Source: Moniliophthora roreri
Lineage: Eukaryota; Basidiomycota; Agaricomycetes; Agaricales; Marasmiaceae
Assembly: GCA_001466705.2 (NCBI GenBank)
Contig: LATX02000023.1
Span: 1-64,000 of the forward strand
Length of the DNA: 64,000 bases
Reading direction: 5' to 3'
Each line of letters starts with the position of its first letter. Positions within the stretch are counted from its first letter, which is position 1. A program made the position numbers and the translations under genes. Below the pieces are notes generated by a model. It saw nothing but the letters and a program-made list of their open reading frames with translations. It did no database searches and was not told the origin of the DNA. Positions 21,589 to 33,530 of this stretch are shown in pieces.

Positions 21589-22957
21589 TCAAAAACCCTC
21601 ATGCTCCATGAGATCAATCAAAAGGTTCTTTTCCTCTTCCGTCTGATCGTTTACCAGTGCCCTGATTTTAGCGAACCTTTCTTCCTTCGAAAGCTTCTTT
21701 GGCTCCTCCTTCTTCTTTTCATCCTTTTTCAGCATATCCGGACAGTCCCTAATCCAATGTCCTCCCCTTCCACATTGAAAACATAATTCTTTGGCCATAT
21801 ACTCCTTCCGGTCAACCTCTGAAATCTGTTTGATGGCTACATCTTCTTTCTTTTGGAAGTTTCGAGGTGCCTTTCTTCTGTTGTCTTCATCCCATGTCTT
21901 TCCGTATTCCATGGCCTGTTTATATCCTTCATCAAAGAGTATGGCAGTGTTCATCCAATCCTTGATAGTGGTGGGGGACCCTTCTGGTCAGGTCATGATT
22001 TTGAGTACTAGACTCTTCGGTAACCCTCGTTTGAAGGCTACAATCTGTGCAGCGTCATTGTATCCCATCTGTTTGGCCAGGTATGACAACTGATACATGT
22101 ACTCGTCGGCCCTGTCCTTCATCTTCAAATCTCGAAGCTTCAACTGGGCTTCTAAGGCTGTATCAAAGGGTTCAAATGATGTTTTGAAGTCTTCAAGGAA
22201 GTCTCTCCACGAGATCTTTTCTGCTTCTGGGTCAAACACAAGCAGAAGGTCCATCTTATCATTCTTCCAAAATTCCCTAGGTCCATCAGTCATATAGGAG
22301 AGGAGGAAGAGTTTCTTGGTCCTATCATTAGGGAACATTTTGGGGTTGAGGGCGATATACAATAGTACTTCTCGAAGGAACTTCTTTGCCTCCTTTCGGT
22401 GCCCTGGAAAGGCTCTTGGTAATGCTGCTTTTACCTCCTTCTCTGCTGGTATCACCTGTATAGGCACCGTGGCACTAATCATTGCCTCTTCAGCTGCCGT
22501 TTCTACCTTGGGTCTACTTCCCGACAGCTTCTTGTCTTCCGACGTCTCTTTGAGTTGAGGTTGTTTCGCTGATCTGGGGCTGTTCTTCAGTGCGTGTAAG
22601 AGATGCTGAAAGGGGTCCAAATCCTCTGCTAAGATCGAAGAGGTAGTAAATGTATCTGATTCGGTTTCCCTCGGTGTGATAGGCAGTGTTGCTTCTTTGG
22701 ATCTGTTCTCCTCTAGACCAGTTATAATGGATGATGGGATCAAGGTTCTCCTTGTTTCGGGGTCTTCTCTTAGTGTCTCTGTTAGTGGTAGACTCGTTGG
22801 CGATGGTGATGGCGAGGCTGTCAGTAGTTCCTTGCAGGATGCCCAGGTTAACAGTGGGATTGCTCGTCCACCAGGGTTCGATATGGATTGGGTTTGTAAT
22901 CCACGCTAGCACTCTTCTGCCTCCTCAATGTCTCTCTCTATCTGGGATTTCGTCCAT
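21589..22957 (-). pseudogene. Gag with retrotransposon Gag domain and CCHC zinc knuckle
   Basis: The likely start is ATG at complement 22,957. A one-base slip and a TAG near 22,905 precede the long open part (from about 22,900 down to 21,988). The central region matches the retrotransposon Gag (capsid) domain, with FPGHRKEAKKFLREVLLYI, PREFWKNDKMDL and FLEDFKTSFEPFD. After a TGA at complement 21,988-21,990 comes the zinc knuckle CFQCGRGGHWIRDC (C-x2-C-x4-H-x4-C) and a Lys/Glu-rich tail. Gag packages the RNA in virus-like particles inside the cell. Confidence 0.88.
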
Positions 22958-23014
22958 GGCAGCGTCTTGTTCTCCTAAGTGATAGCCTAAACCTGGATAG
23001 GTCGGCAATCAATC

Positions 23015-23024
23015 AGCTTGACCT
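23015..23024 (-). promoter_or_regulatory. Primer-binding site, self-priming type
   Basis: Two bases inside the 5' LTR boundary, the sense strand reads AGGTCAAGCT. The reverse complement AGCTTGACCT lies within the LTR itself (complement 23,180-23,189). This is the layout of the Tf1/sushi group, where the transcript's own 5' end primes reverse transcription. I see no tRNA-type TGG primer-binding site. The same pair occurs in the relic at 3,437-3,619. Confidence 0.6.
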
Positions 23025-23026
23025 TG

Positions 23027-23464
23027 TGTTACATTACTTGTGCAGCAACATCAACTTAACCACTCAAGGAAGGTAAGACCCTTCTCAAGTAGTTCGCAAG
23101 TTCAAGTTTGAGTTTGTTCAGTGGAAGCTGAAGTTCAGAGATCCTCAATCGTAGGCAATGACACAAGTATAGATTAACCAGGTCAAGCTAAAGACTTGAA
23201 GTCTTAGCTTGAGCGCTTAAATACGTTACAATCAATCATGTAAACTATGTTACACTAATGTCTGATAGCTACGGTGATACGATAATAAATACTTGACACT
23301 GTCAGGATATGAGTTATGTTTCTGATAAGAAATGGGGTACTGGGAGAGTGTAATAAGTCTGATGGAAGAGGAAGCATGGGGGTTATAAGGAAAAAGGGGA
23401 CTGGGAAGGTGTACTTGTCCGATCAGAAAAAGAAGCATAGAAACAAGGTAAAGAAAATGTAACA
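23027..23464 (-). repeat. 5' LTR of chromovirus
   Basis: 438 bp, TG...CA ends, followed by the target duplication GTATA at 23,465-23,469. The element's transcription would run leftward from within it. Confidence 0.93.
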
Positions 23465-23469
23465 GTATA

Positions 23470-23811
23470 TCTATTAGCCTAAATTGAATACTTTTAGTAT
23501 TTTAAAAGAAATAGTAAATTCAGTTATCAAATGATTATAGCTAAATTACTTTTAGAAACATATCTACCTATGTAAAGGTCAGGTCCACAATAGTAAAGAA
23601 AATGGTATTATCACACATTTAGATATATTAATTAAGTTTATTACTAAACTAGAGCTTTAAATTCCAGCTTAAATCAGGTTAACTCTAGTAAAAAACCTTC
23701 TCTTAATAACTCAAATCAAGCCTGCCTGACTAGAGAACCTTCCCTCCAGCAGCTTAGAGCAGGCCTGCTCTACTGGAGGACTGTCCCTTCAGCACCTCAG
23801 GGCAGGCCCAC
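23470..23811. other. AT-rich spacer, nothing recognised
   Basis: The left part is very AT-rich. Near 23,720-23,810 is a short pair of similar blocks (AGAGCAGGCCTGCT and CAGGGCAGGCCCAC). No gene is visible. Confidence 0.4.
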
Positions 23812-24985
23812 TAATATGGCAAACCTAGAAAAGACCCAATTTTATTTGATTTACATTACTTTTGAATCAGAACACTTGGATATGACATCAGATAATGGGT
23901 AATAAGGACTAGAGTGAGCCCAGTCTGCTAGTCATTGCCTTAGAGAAGCTACAGTGTGTTAGAAAGTACAAAGAGCTATATGATATGCTATACAGAGGTG
24001 TCTAAGCTGTACATTCTGACTTATCTATATATCAGATCTGAAGCAGATCACTCCTGAAACCTGTAGGGAACCTAACTATGACTATACAAACATGTTGGCT
24101 AGTTAACTGAGCTCTCTCAAAGTGCTATCAATGGGATTTTTCAATTTATTCACTTTTTTATGACATCTGCAAAGTGCAACATGCAGTCATACAGTACAGA
24201 GGTACTTAAAGAAGACATCAGAACAGAGAGACAACTTGGAAAGGAACGATCAGAATGATCAGACAATGGAATTCAATATGCAGATCAGAATCAAAGCAGA
24301 TAATCTCTTAATAAAGAGTTCTAACATGGTGCAAATAGATGAAATTACTTAACAAGGGGCAACACAACCTCAGAACAAGTGTAGCTACATGACTACAGAT
24401 ACAACAAGACATATAATTAATATCTAAGGAATGCAAAGTCCTAGATAAGATCAAGAATGAATTATCAAAGGAGACAGGAACAGGAACAGTGTGTTCCAGC
24501 CTCAGAAGCTTTGAAACCCAGATATCGGCAGCTGTGCAGATGCTGGAAAAGAGAATGTGGAATGGATAGACTCATCTGTCCATCCAGACCCACCTAGAAA
24601 AGAGAAAAATCAAATATCTAAGAGTCCAGAACACCTGGAAAGCAGATACCTGTGCAGATATGGTCGGATACCCTAATAGCCAGACTCCATGACATCCAAA
24701 TATTCCCTCTTTTAGTATCTCAGTCACTCTTTTATTATTTCCTGAATTATTGGACATTATTTATATTTTCCTGTAGATATATTTCATGGACCATATATAA
24801 GGACAGCCAGATATTCATTTATACTCAAGTAACTCTGCCCCTTCTGATTGTGAATACATGATGAGTTTGTTTGGTGTATAATTGTGTGTGCCATTCCAGT
24901 TTTGCTTCCTCACTTCAGGCCCTGGAGATTGGTCCTGAGTGACTCCAGAGAGATAGAAATCTGATAACAAACTTGCATCATAAGA
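23812..24985 (+). repeat. TAATATGTC-family repeat, 5' part, subfamily 2
   Basis: Starts TAATATGGCAAACC and stops at the N at 24,986. It matches the next copy closely but with scattered substitutions. It is more diverged from the copy at 3,757, so it represents a subfamily. Confidence 0.8.
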
Positions 24986-24986
24986 N

Positions 24987-26691
24987 GAAAAGACCCAATT
25001 TTATTTGATTTACATTACTTTTGAATCAGAACACTTTAATATGACACAAGATAATGGGTAATAAGGACTAGAGTGAGCCCAGTCTGCTAGTCATTGCCTT
25101 AGAGAAGCTACAGTGTGTTAGAAAGTACAAAGAGCTATATGATATGCTATACAGAGGTGTCTAAGCTGTACATTCTGACTTATCTATATATCAGATCTGA
25201 AGCAGATCACTCCTGAAACCTGTAGGGAACCTAACTATGACCATACAAACATGTTGGCTAGTTAACTGAGCTCTCTTAAAGTGCTATCAATGGGATTTTT
25301 CAATTTATTCACTTTTCTATGACATCTGCAAAGTGCAACATGCAGTCATACAGTACAGAGGTACTTAGAGAAGACATCAGAACAGAGAGATGACTTGGAA
25401 AGGAACAATCAGAATGATCAGACAATGGAATTCAATATGCAGATCAGAATCAAAGCAGATGATCTCTTAATAAAGAGTTCTAACATGGTGCAAATAGATG
25501 AAATTACTTAACAAGAGGCAACACAGCCTCAGAACAAGTGTAGCTACATGACTACAGATACAATGAGACATATAATTGATATTTAAGGAATGTGAAGTCC
25601 TAGATAAGATCAAGAACAAATTATCAAAGGAGACAGGAACAGGAACAGTATGTTCCAGCCTCAGAAGCTTTGAAACCCAGACATCAGTGGCTGTGCAGAT
25701 GCTGGAAAAGAGAATGTGGAATGGATGGACTCATCTGTCCATCTGGACCCATCTAGAAAAGAGAAAAATCAAATATCTAAGAGTCCAGAATACTGGAAAG
25801 CAGATACCTGTGCAGATATGGTTGGATACCCTAATGGCCAGACTCTGTGACATCCAAATATTCCCTCTTTTAGCATTTCAGTCACTCATTTATTATTTCC
25901 TGAATTATCAGATATTATTTATATTTTTCTGTAGATATATTCTATGGACCATATATAAGGTCAGCTAGATATTTGTATATACTCAAGTAACTCTGCCCCC
26001 TCTGATTGTGAATACATGATGAGTTTGTTTGGTGTATAATTGTGTGTGCCATTCCAGTTTTGCTTCCTCACTTCAGGCCCTGGAGATTGGTCCTGAGTGA
26101 CTCCAGAGAGATAGAAATCTGATAATGAACTTGCATTGTAAGAGACAAAGAATAATATCTTTAGTGCACTTGGCACTTTTCTAAAAGATAACTTTACACC
26201 AAAAGTTCTGGTGGCTTTCGGAGTGTGGCCTGTGTTGAGTATCAGGTTGTGACACACTTAGAGTCTTAACAAAGGAATTGGGCCTGTGATTAAGCTCTTT
26301 GTAGAAACTGGTCTAGGACCTTTTCCAGTACACTGTGTACTGTAGTTGTCTTAAAGAAGTCTTGAACTCTGTAGGGTCAGACTATATTGGCTACTGAGTC
26401 TTTTGATGGGACTGTAGCTCTTGTGTTTTGTGCTTTGTGCACTGTGTTCTTGTGTGTGTGTTTGTGTGTTTGGATATAAACTCTTTTAAAACCCATATAT
26501 ACTCCTCTGGAGGTGAACACTTTGAAGTAGATTGCTTCAATAAGAGAGAATCAACCTGGCTAAGAGTTTTGTTGGCATTCTAAGTGCAGCAACTCTGATT
26601 ATGTTGATTCACACTTGCACAACAACCTGAGTTAGACTTTTGGAGGCTATCTTTTGGGTAGTTTTCCACTAGTCTTATCTTAGACAAATTA
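24987..26691 (+). repeat. TAATATGTC-family repeat, subfamily 2, nearly complete
   Basis: Only the first few bases are missing at the N. It ends GACAAATTA at 26,691. Together with the inverted copy at 27,934-29,684 it encloses a 1.24-kb coding relic. Confidence 0.85.
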
Positions 26692-27933
26692 GCAAAACAA
26701 GTGATAACCACTCCAGTTGTCATGATCTGTATTCTTTTGTGACTTTGAGAGAATAGACCTAGGTGCTGGTTTGTGCTCCTGATGATAGGTGAAGTTGTAC
26801 AAGAGATGTATATCCTTCTGGAAACCTTGCTTTAGAAGATAGCATGTATAAAGGCCCTTTGTAGGCACTCACCTCAGTTAGAGCCCATGAACTGGTTAGT
26901 GTTTCACCAGACTGGACCTACTGAAAGAGCCAACTTATTAGCCTTGACCTATGAAGACAGAAAAATGCTTACTTTACATTGCTTTAGGCTGCTCATATAC
27001 TTTGACACAATCGATAAGGTCATTGGATTGCCAAGCATCTTTCTGATGACTTCACTTTCTCGCCAAGTGTCCATCAGCCCATGCTGCTCATAGCCAAACT
27101 AGTACACAGCATGCAGCTTCTCAGCATGTGAATAGCTGGATCTCAACTTGTCTGAGGACTTTTTCATGCCATCCAGATTGGTGTCATCACACCTGATAAT
27201 ATAGTCAAAATATAATATGAGAATGAATTAAAAGAATAGCACTTACAAATGCATAATCACAAGTACAGCTAGCTGTAGTGCATCAACTTGAGGATTCTTG
27301 CAGATAAACTCCTTGCCAGGTCTCAGGATCTTATGGTTCTGAAAGAACTTCTCAGCCTTCTTGATGATACTAGATGAAAGGTAGAAATGCAGTGAGCTGA
27401 ACATTTTGGTGCAGAATCAAAATAAAGCCTACCTTTTGTATGTGCTCTTTGTATCAAATGCCATATTCTGAGCAAGCTCCTTGACAGTCTTCTAGTATGC
27501 TTCAGGAAGGTTGCTACCCATCTTCTTCTCATCTTCAGTGCAGCCACTAACCTTTGCCTCCCTCACATCTTCCAGTACCTCCCCCATTACAACATCCTCA
27601 TCATTGACATATGTGCCCTTAGAAGGCTGCAGCTGGATGAATGCAGATGAATGCAAAGGTGGTTCATAAAGGCTATGATGTGGCAGTGGGACATCATACT
27701 TCTTGTCATCTTCATCAGAGAACTCATTGTCTGAGTCATGAGCCTCAACAAGGTTAGGCACATTGTTGTCATTGTCCAAAGGATTACACAGCATGCATGC
27801 ATCCTCAAGAATGGTGGCTGGCTGTGCAAGCCACTCACTCTCAACAATGACATCTTGAAGACCCAGAAAGTGGTCAACAACAGAGGCAGTGGAATGGGAA
27901 GACATAGCATTCATAATGAGATAGGAAGACCAG
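26692..27933 (-). pseudogene. Unrecognised fungal ORF enclosed by inverted 1.75-kb repeats
   Basis: On the minus strand a first exon (ATG at 27,914) encodes an acidic N-terminus rich in Asp/Glu. The next exons read KTVKELAQNMAFDTKSTYKR, then IIKKAEKFFQNHKILRPGKE, then SYSHAEKLHAV and MLGNPMTLSIVSKYMSSLK, then VQSGETLTSSWALTE. They are separated by plausible GT-AG introns (for example after KSTYKR and after SSLKQCK). I recall similar segments from conserved repeat-associated hypothetical proteins of Agaricomycetes but cannot name a function. A frame change precedes KTVKE, and a TAG follows HAVY, so it is broken. Confidence 0.5.
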
Positions 27934-29684
27934 TAATTTGTCTAAGATAAGACTAATGGAAAACTACCCAAAAGATAGCCTCCAAAAGTCTAACTCAGGT
28001 TGTTGTGCAAGTGTGGATTGATGTGATCAGAGTTACTGCACTTAGAATGCCAACAAAACTTTTAGCTAGGTTGATTCTCTCTTATTAAAGCAATCCACTT
28101 CAAAGTGTTCACCTCCAGAGGAGTATATATGGGTTTAAAAGGGTTTATATCACAAACACACACACAAAACACAAAGAACATGGTGCACAAAGCACAAACA
28201 CAAGAGCTACAGTCCCATACAAAGACTCAATAGCCAATATAGTCTGACCCTACGGAGTTCAAGACTTCCTTAAGACAACTACAGCACACAGTGTACTGGA
28301 AACAGTTCTAGACCAATTTCTACAAAGAGCTCAGTGCAGGCACACCTCTTGCTAAGACTCTAAGTGTGTCACAACCTGATACCCAACACAGGCCACACTC
28401 CAAGTGCCCAAGGCTCCTTCTTGGTGTAAAGTGTCTCTTAGAAAAGTGCTACAATGCACTTAAGATGTTATTCTTAGTCTCTTACAATGCAAGTTTGTTA
28501 TCAGATTCTATCTCTCTGGAGTTACTCAGAACCAATCTCCAGGGCCTGAACTGAGGAAGCAAAACTGGAATGGCACACAAATCTATACACTAAACAAACT
28601 TGTCATGTATTCACAATCAGAGGGGGCAGAGTTACTTCAGTATATACAAATATCTAGCTGTTCTTATATATGGTCCAGGGAATATATCTACAGAAAAATA
28701 TAACTAATGTCCAATAATTCAGGAAATGATAAATGAGTGACTGAGATACTAAAAGAGGGAATATTCAGATGTCATGGAGTCTGGCCACTAGGGTATCCAA
28801 CCATATCCATGTGGGTATCTATGTCTCCAGGCATTCTGGACTCTATAATTTGTATTTTCTCTTTTCTAAGTTGGGTATCTATAAGTGGATGGCTGTATCT
28901 GTCCTGTCTCTTTACAGCATTTCCCTTTCTAGTATCCGCACATCAGCAGAGGCCTAGATGCCAAAGTTTCCAAGGTTGGAACATGCTGTTACTGTTCCTA
29001 TCTTCTTCAACAATGCATGCTCAGTCTTATTTAGAACTTCTTGTGTGTTAGATATTCTTCGTATGTCTCATTGTATCTGTCTGTAGGTAGTGGATGTCCT
29101 TTGGAAGTGATTTCCATCTTTCTGAGATGACTTTGTACCTAGTTAGCTTATCGCATATTGTTTAGCTGCTGGTGAATTCTTTATTAAGAGATTACCTGCT
29201 TTGACTCTGATCCATATATTGACTTCAGAGGAGGATCATTCTATGATCATTCCTGTTCTATGTCATCTTTCTGTTTTGATGTCTCCTCTAAGTACCTCTG
29301 CACTGTTTGACTGCAGATTGCACTTTGCAGATGTCATAGAAAGGTAAAGTAGAAATTAAAATCCCATTGACAGCACTTTGAGAGCTTAGTTAACTAGCCA
29401 ATGCATTTATTGGGCCATAGTTAGGTTCTCTACAGGTTTCAGGAGTAATCTGTTTTGGATCTGATACATAGATAAGTCAGAAAGTACAGCTTCAACACCT
29501 CTGTATAGCGTATCATATAGCTCTTCATACTTTCCAAGGTACCATAGCTTCTCTAAGGCAATGACTAGCAGACTGGGCTCACTCTAGTCCTTATTACCCA
29601 TTATCTTGTGTCATATTAAAGTGTTCCAATTCAAAAGTAGTGTAAAATGAATAAAAGTGGGTCTTTTCTAGGTTCGACATATTA
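27934..29684 (-). repeat. TAATATGTC-family repeat, complete, inverted
   Basis: Complete 1,751-bp copy in reverse orientation (TAATTTGTC at the left, GACATATTA at the right). It lies tail-to-tail with the copy at 24,987-26,691. Confidence 0.88.
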
Positions 29685-30215
29685 ATGAGATAGAAAGAGG
29701 AGATTGGTAATAGTGTTTTGTAAGTATAGAAACATATAGAACAAAAGAGAATTAATGAATAAGCATAAAGAAGAGTATAGAACTCAAAAGAATATTAGTA
29801 TAAGAGATACTGGAAATGGAAGCAGAGAATGTGGAATTGTCCAGATGTTAAAGAGAAGCATATACTATGAGTATCTATGTGAAAAGTTGTAACAGATGAT
29901 GCACACTACTGAAGGTCTTTATTTCTCTTTGTGAGTATTTAAGTACTCATTTGTAGTTTTCTATAAACTATTATGCAAAAGCTTTTGCAATAATCACTAA
30001 ATTCAAGTTTGAGCTTGNGTAGATAGTTTTCAGGTCTAAGCTACCTCAGCTTGACCTGGTTAATCCTTTGGGACTCTTGCTCACCTCGACCGAACTCTCA
30101 GAACTTTAGCGAAAGCTAGAGAACTCGAACTCAAACTTGCCCCTTTTGTCAACTTAGCGCCACTACATCACAGTGGTTGTTGAGTTGTTGTTGTTGCTGT
30201 GCAAGTAACGTAACA
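29685..30215. repeat. Decayed chromovirus LTR pieces in both orientations
   Basis: 29,685-29,897 resembles an antisense LTR end (ending GTTGTAACA). 30,019-30,215 is a sense LTR 3' end that contains AGCTTGACCTGG and finishes GTAACGTAACA. The N at 30,018 separates them. Sequence 28,906-30,017 recurs exactly at 31,574-32,685. Confidence 0.6.
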
Positions 30216-30347
30216 CCATAGCCATGGACATATGGAAAATCTTTCATTTGGCAAAGGGCTTAAAGCCATACTATTATTTGTCCAATACAGCATGCTCAAT
30301 TTAAGGGAACTATGTCTTTTTTTTTCTTTGTATCCTGCCTGTGATAA

Positions 30348-30586
30348 TGTTATGTCACTTGCACAGCAACATCAACAACTCTACACAACTAAGCAAAGTT
30401 ATGCAGGGTTCAAGGTTTAAGTTTAAGTTTACTCAGTATTTCTACTAAGGTTTCAGAAGATTTGTTCATGGCTTGAATGCAAGAGAATTGTTAACCAGGT
30501 TAAGCTGAGAAGCTTAGACCCAGATCACTCTACTTAAATACAAGCCTTATAGATAACTATTTGTACAGAAGAAAGTCATAGAATAA
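30348..30586 (-). repeat. Antisense chromovirus LTR, 5' part
   Basis: Begins TGTTATGTCACTTGCACAGC like the antisense LTR at 13,394 and contains AACCAGGTTAAGCT. It is cut at 30,587 by the next TAATATGTC-family repeat. Confidence 0.65.
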
Positions 30587-32352
30587 TAATTTGTCTAAGA
30601 TAAGACTAGTGGATAACTACCTCAAAAGATAACCTCCAAAAGTCTAACTCAGGTTGTTGTGCAAGTGTGGATTGACATGATCAGAGTTGCCACACTTAGA
30701 ATGCCAACAAAACTCTTAGCTATGTTGATTCTCTCTTACTGAAGCAATCTACTTCAAAGTGTTCACCTCCAGAGAAGTATATATGGGTTTTAAAAGGGTT
30801 TATATCCAAACACACAAACACACACACAAACACATACACAAGAACACAGTGCACAAAGCACAAAACACAAGAGCTACAGTCCCATACAAAGACTCAATAG
30901 CTGATATAGCCTGACTCTATGGAGTTCAAGACTTCTTTAAGACAACTACAGCACACAGTGTACTGGAAAAGGTCCTAGACCAATTTCTACAAAGAGCTCA
31001 GTGCAGGCACACCCTTTGCTAAGACTCTAAGTGTGTCACAACCTGATACCCAACACAGGCCACACTCCAAGTGCCCAAGGCTCCTTCTTGGTGTAAAGTG
31101 TCTCTTAGAAAAGTGCTACAACACACTTAAGATGTTATTCTTAGTCTCTTACAACGCAAGTTTGTTATTAGATTCTATCTCTCTGGAGTCACTCAGGACC
31201 AATCTCCAGGGCCTGAAGTGAGGAAGCAAAACTGAAATGGCACACAAATTTATACACCAAACAAACTTGTCATGTATTCACAATCTGAAAGGGGCAGAGT
31301 TACTTGAGTATGTATGAATATCTAGCTGTCCTTATATATGGTCCAAGGAATATATCTACAGAAAAATATAAATAATGTCTGATAATTCAGAAAAGGATAA
31401 ATGAGTGACTGAGATACTAAAAGAGGGAATATTCGGATGTCACAGAGTCTGGCCACTAGGGTATCTGACCATATCCGTGTGGGTATCTACATTTCCAGGT
31501 GTTCTGGATTCCATAATTTGTATTTTCTCTTTTTTAAGTCAGATATCTACAAGCAGATAGCTGTATCCGTCCCATCTCTTTACAGCATTTCCCTTTCTAG
31601 TATCCGCACATCAGCAGAGGCCTAGATGCCAAAGTTTCCAAGGTTGGAACATGCTGTTACTGTTCCTATCTTCTTCAACAATGCATGCTCAGTCTTATTT
31701 AGAACTTCTTGTGTGTTAGATATTCTTCGTATGTCTCATTGTATCTGTCTGTAGGTAGTGGATGTCCTTTGGAAGTGATTTCCATCTTTCTGAGATGACT
31801 TTGTACCTAGTTAGCTTATCGCATATTGTTTAGCTGCTGGTGAATTCTTTATTAAGAGATTACCTGCTTTGACTCTGATCCATATATTGACTTCAGAGGA
31901 GGATCATTCTATGATCATTCCTGTTCTATGTCATCTTTCTGTTTTGATGTCTCCTCTAAGTACCTCTGCACTGTTTGACTGCAGATTGCACTTTGCAGAT
32001 GTCATAGAAAGGTAAAGTAGAAATTAAAATCCCATTGACAGCACTTTGAGAGCTTAGTTAACTAGCCAATGCATTTATTGGGCCATAGTTAGGTTCTCTA
32101 CAGGTTTCAGGAGTAATCTGTTTTGGATCTGATACATAGATAAGTCAGAAAGTACAGCTTCAACACCTCTGTATAGCGTATCATATAGCTCTTCATACTT
32201 TCCAAGGTACCATAGCTTCTCTAAGGCAATGACTAGCAGACTGGGCTCACTCTAGTCCTTATTACCCATTATCTTGTGTCATATTAAAGTGTTCCAATTC
32301 AAAAGTAGTGTAAAATGAATAAAAGTGGGTCTTTTCTAGGTTCGACATATTA
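30587..32352 (-). repeat. TAATATGTC-family repeat, complete, inverted
   Basis: Full copy in reverse orientation. From 31,574 it is identical to 28,906 onward, so its 5' half may be an assembly echo of the previous copy. Its 3' half (30,587-31,573) is clearly diverged from that copy and independent. Confidence 0.85.
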
Positions 32353-33017
32353 ATGAGATAGAAAGAGGAGATTGGTAATAGTGTTTTGTAAGTATAGAAA
32401 CATATAGAACAAAAGAGAATTAATGAATAAGCATAAAGAAGAGTATAGAACTCAAAAGAATATTAGTATAAGAGATACTGGAAATGGAAGCAGAGAATGT
32501 GGAATTGTCCAGATGTTAAAGAGAAGCATATACTATGAGTATCTATGTGAAAAGTTGTAACAGATGATGCACACTACTGAAGGTCTTTATTTCTCTTTGT
32601 GAGTATTTAAGTACTCATTTGTAGTTTTCTATAAACTATTATGCAAAAGCTTTTGCAATAATCACTAAATTCAAGTTTGAGCTTGAGTTCACAAGTTCTG
32701 AAGTCAATAGACTTGAACAGATGACTTAGAAACAATTGACAGGCACAATTGACAGTAGTTGATAAGGTTTCAACCAGGTCAAGCTGAAGCTTGATGGTCA
32801 ATCCCTTGTTTAAATATGATCGAATTCTAACTATAACTAAGTACTCAGAGCTATTTATAGCTACAATGAATAAGCATAATAGTGAGTCATAAAAGCCATT
32901 GGATGAAACCATAGTATGAGTAAGAAATAGAAGAAAAAGATGAGTAAGGAGAGAAATGGAAGTATGTATGACTACTAGTATATTGGTAATGTTCAGAAGA
33001 AAAGAAATCTGGTAACA
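32353..33017 (-). repeat. Decayed antisense chromovirus LTRs
   Basis: Two LTR-like ends occur, GTTGTAACA near 32,565 and CTGGTAACA at 33,017. The second is preceded by TTCAAGTTTGAG and CAACCAGGTCAAGCTGAAG as in the intact LTR. The long minus-strand ORF across 32,607-33,086 is a by-product of AT-rich LTR sequence. Confidence 0.6.
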
Positions 33018-33530
33018 TAAACTGTCCCCACATGCTAAGTCCTTTACAGAACAAAACACTCTACAAGATGGTCTCAACTGCTTCAAGATTGACTGAAAGG
33101 AGAGGCCTCTCCTGTCTAGTGCCTTAGGCTCAGATCCACCTCAAGGTCTCCAGTTGGCTCTATATGTGAGTTGGCTAGATTACTCTCTTGATTCTCAGAG
33201 TGGTGACCTTGATACCTATTTGCCATTATGGACCACCTTTAGCAATAAATTACATTATAGGGAACACTGGCAGTAGTCTCAGAACAGTATGACACTGTTG
33301 TCCAGCAACAACATGACCATACTTTCCAACAATGAAAGAATCCACAGATTGCCACATGTTTCTCATTACTCAATCCACATGCCTCTGCATTGCTTCACAT
33401 TCTGTAAAGGTTCTACTTCCCTTAAGACTACTAGTAGTTCTGGAGATCAAGAAATCAGTTAATCATTTGCCTCAGATACTGTTTCAGTTCCTGCTGGAAA
33501 GTCTAACTAATCTTTGCCTAATGTCAAGCT
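33018..33530. other. Degenerate repeat-block sequence, no gene seen
   Basis: CpG-poor sequence with a short hairpin-like GAGAGGCCTCTC near 33,101. No feature can be supported. Confidence 0.4.

Larger units (their letters stand above)
13394..23464 (-). mobile_element. Full-length Ty3/gypsy chromovirus (LTR retrotransposon), with a nested insertion
   Basis: Two direct 438-bp LTRs (13,394-13,831 and 23,027-23,464) begin TGTTAC and end TGTAACA, and the element is flanked by the 5-bp duplication GTATA (13,389-13,393 and 23,465-23,469). On the minus strand the order is gag, protease, reverse transcriptase, RNase H, integrase, chromodomain, then a third ORF. This is the chromovirus order with an extra ORF. 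A purine-rich tract (GACAGAGGGCTAA) precedes the 3' LTR, and a self-complementary primer-binding site follows the 5' LTR. A 2.8-kb element at 18,164-20,995 interrupts pol. At least 17 in-frame stops make it non-autonomous. LTRs differ at about 13 positions, all transitions. Confidence 0.93.

Noticed and set aside
15361..22957. TGA codons read as sense (alternative code or recoding) in the chromovirus
   Set aside because: Host genes in the same window use TGA as stop (for example 62,717-62,719), and the KDZ relic shows the same CGA losses, so mutation is the simpler reading.
32607..33086. 159-codon minus-strand ORF
   Set aside because: It crosses a decayed antisense LTR; its sequence aligns with non-coding LTR DNA.
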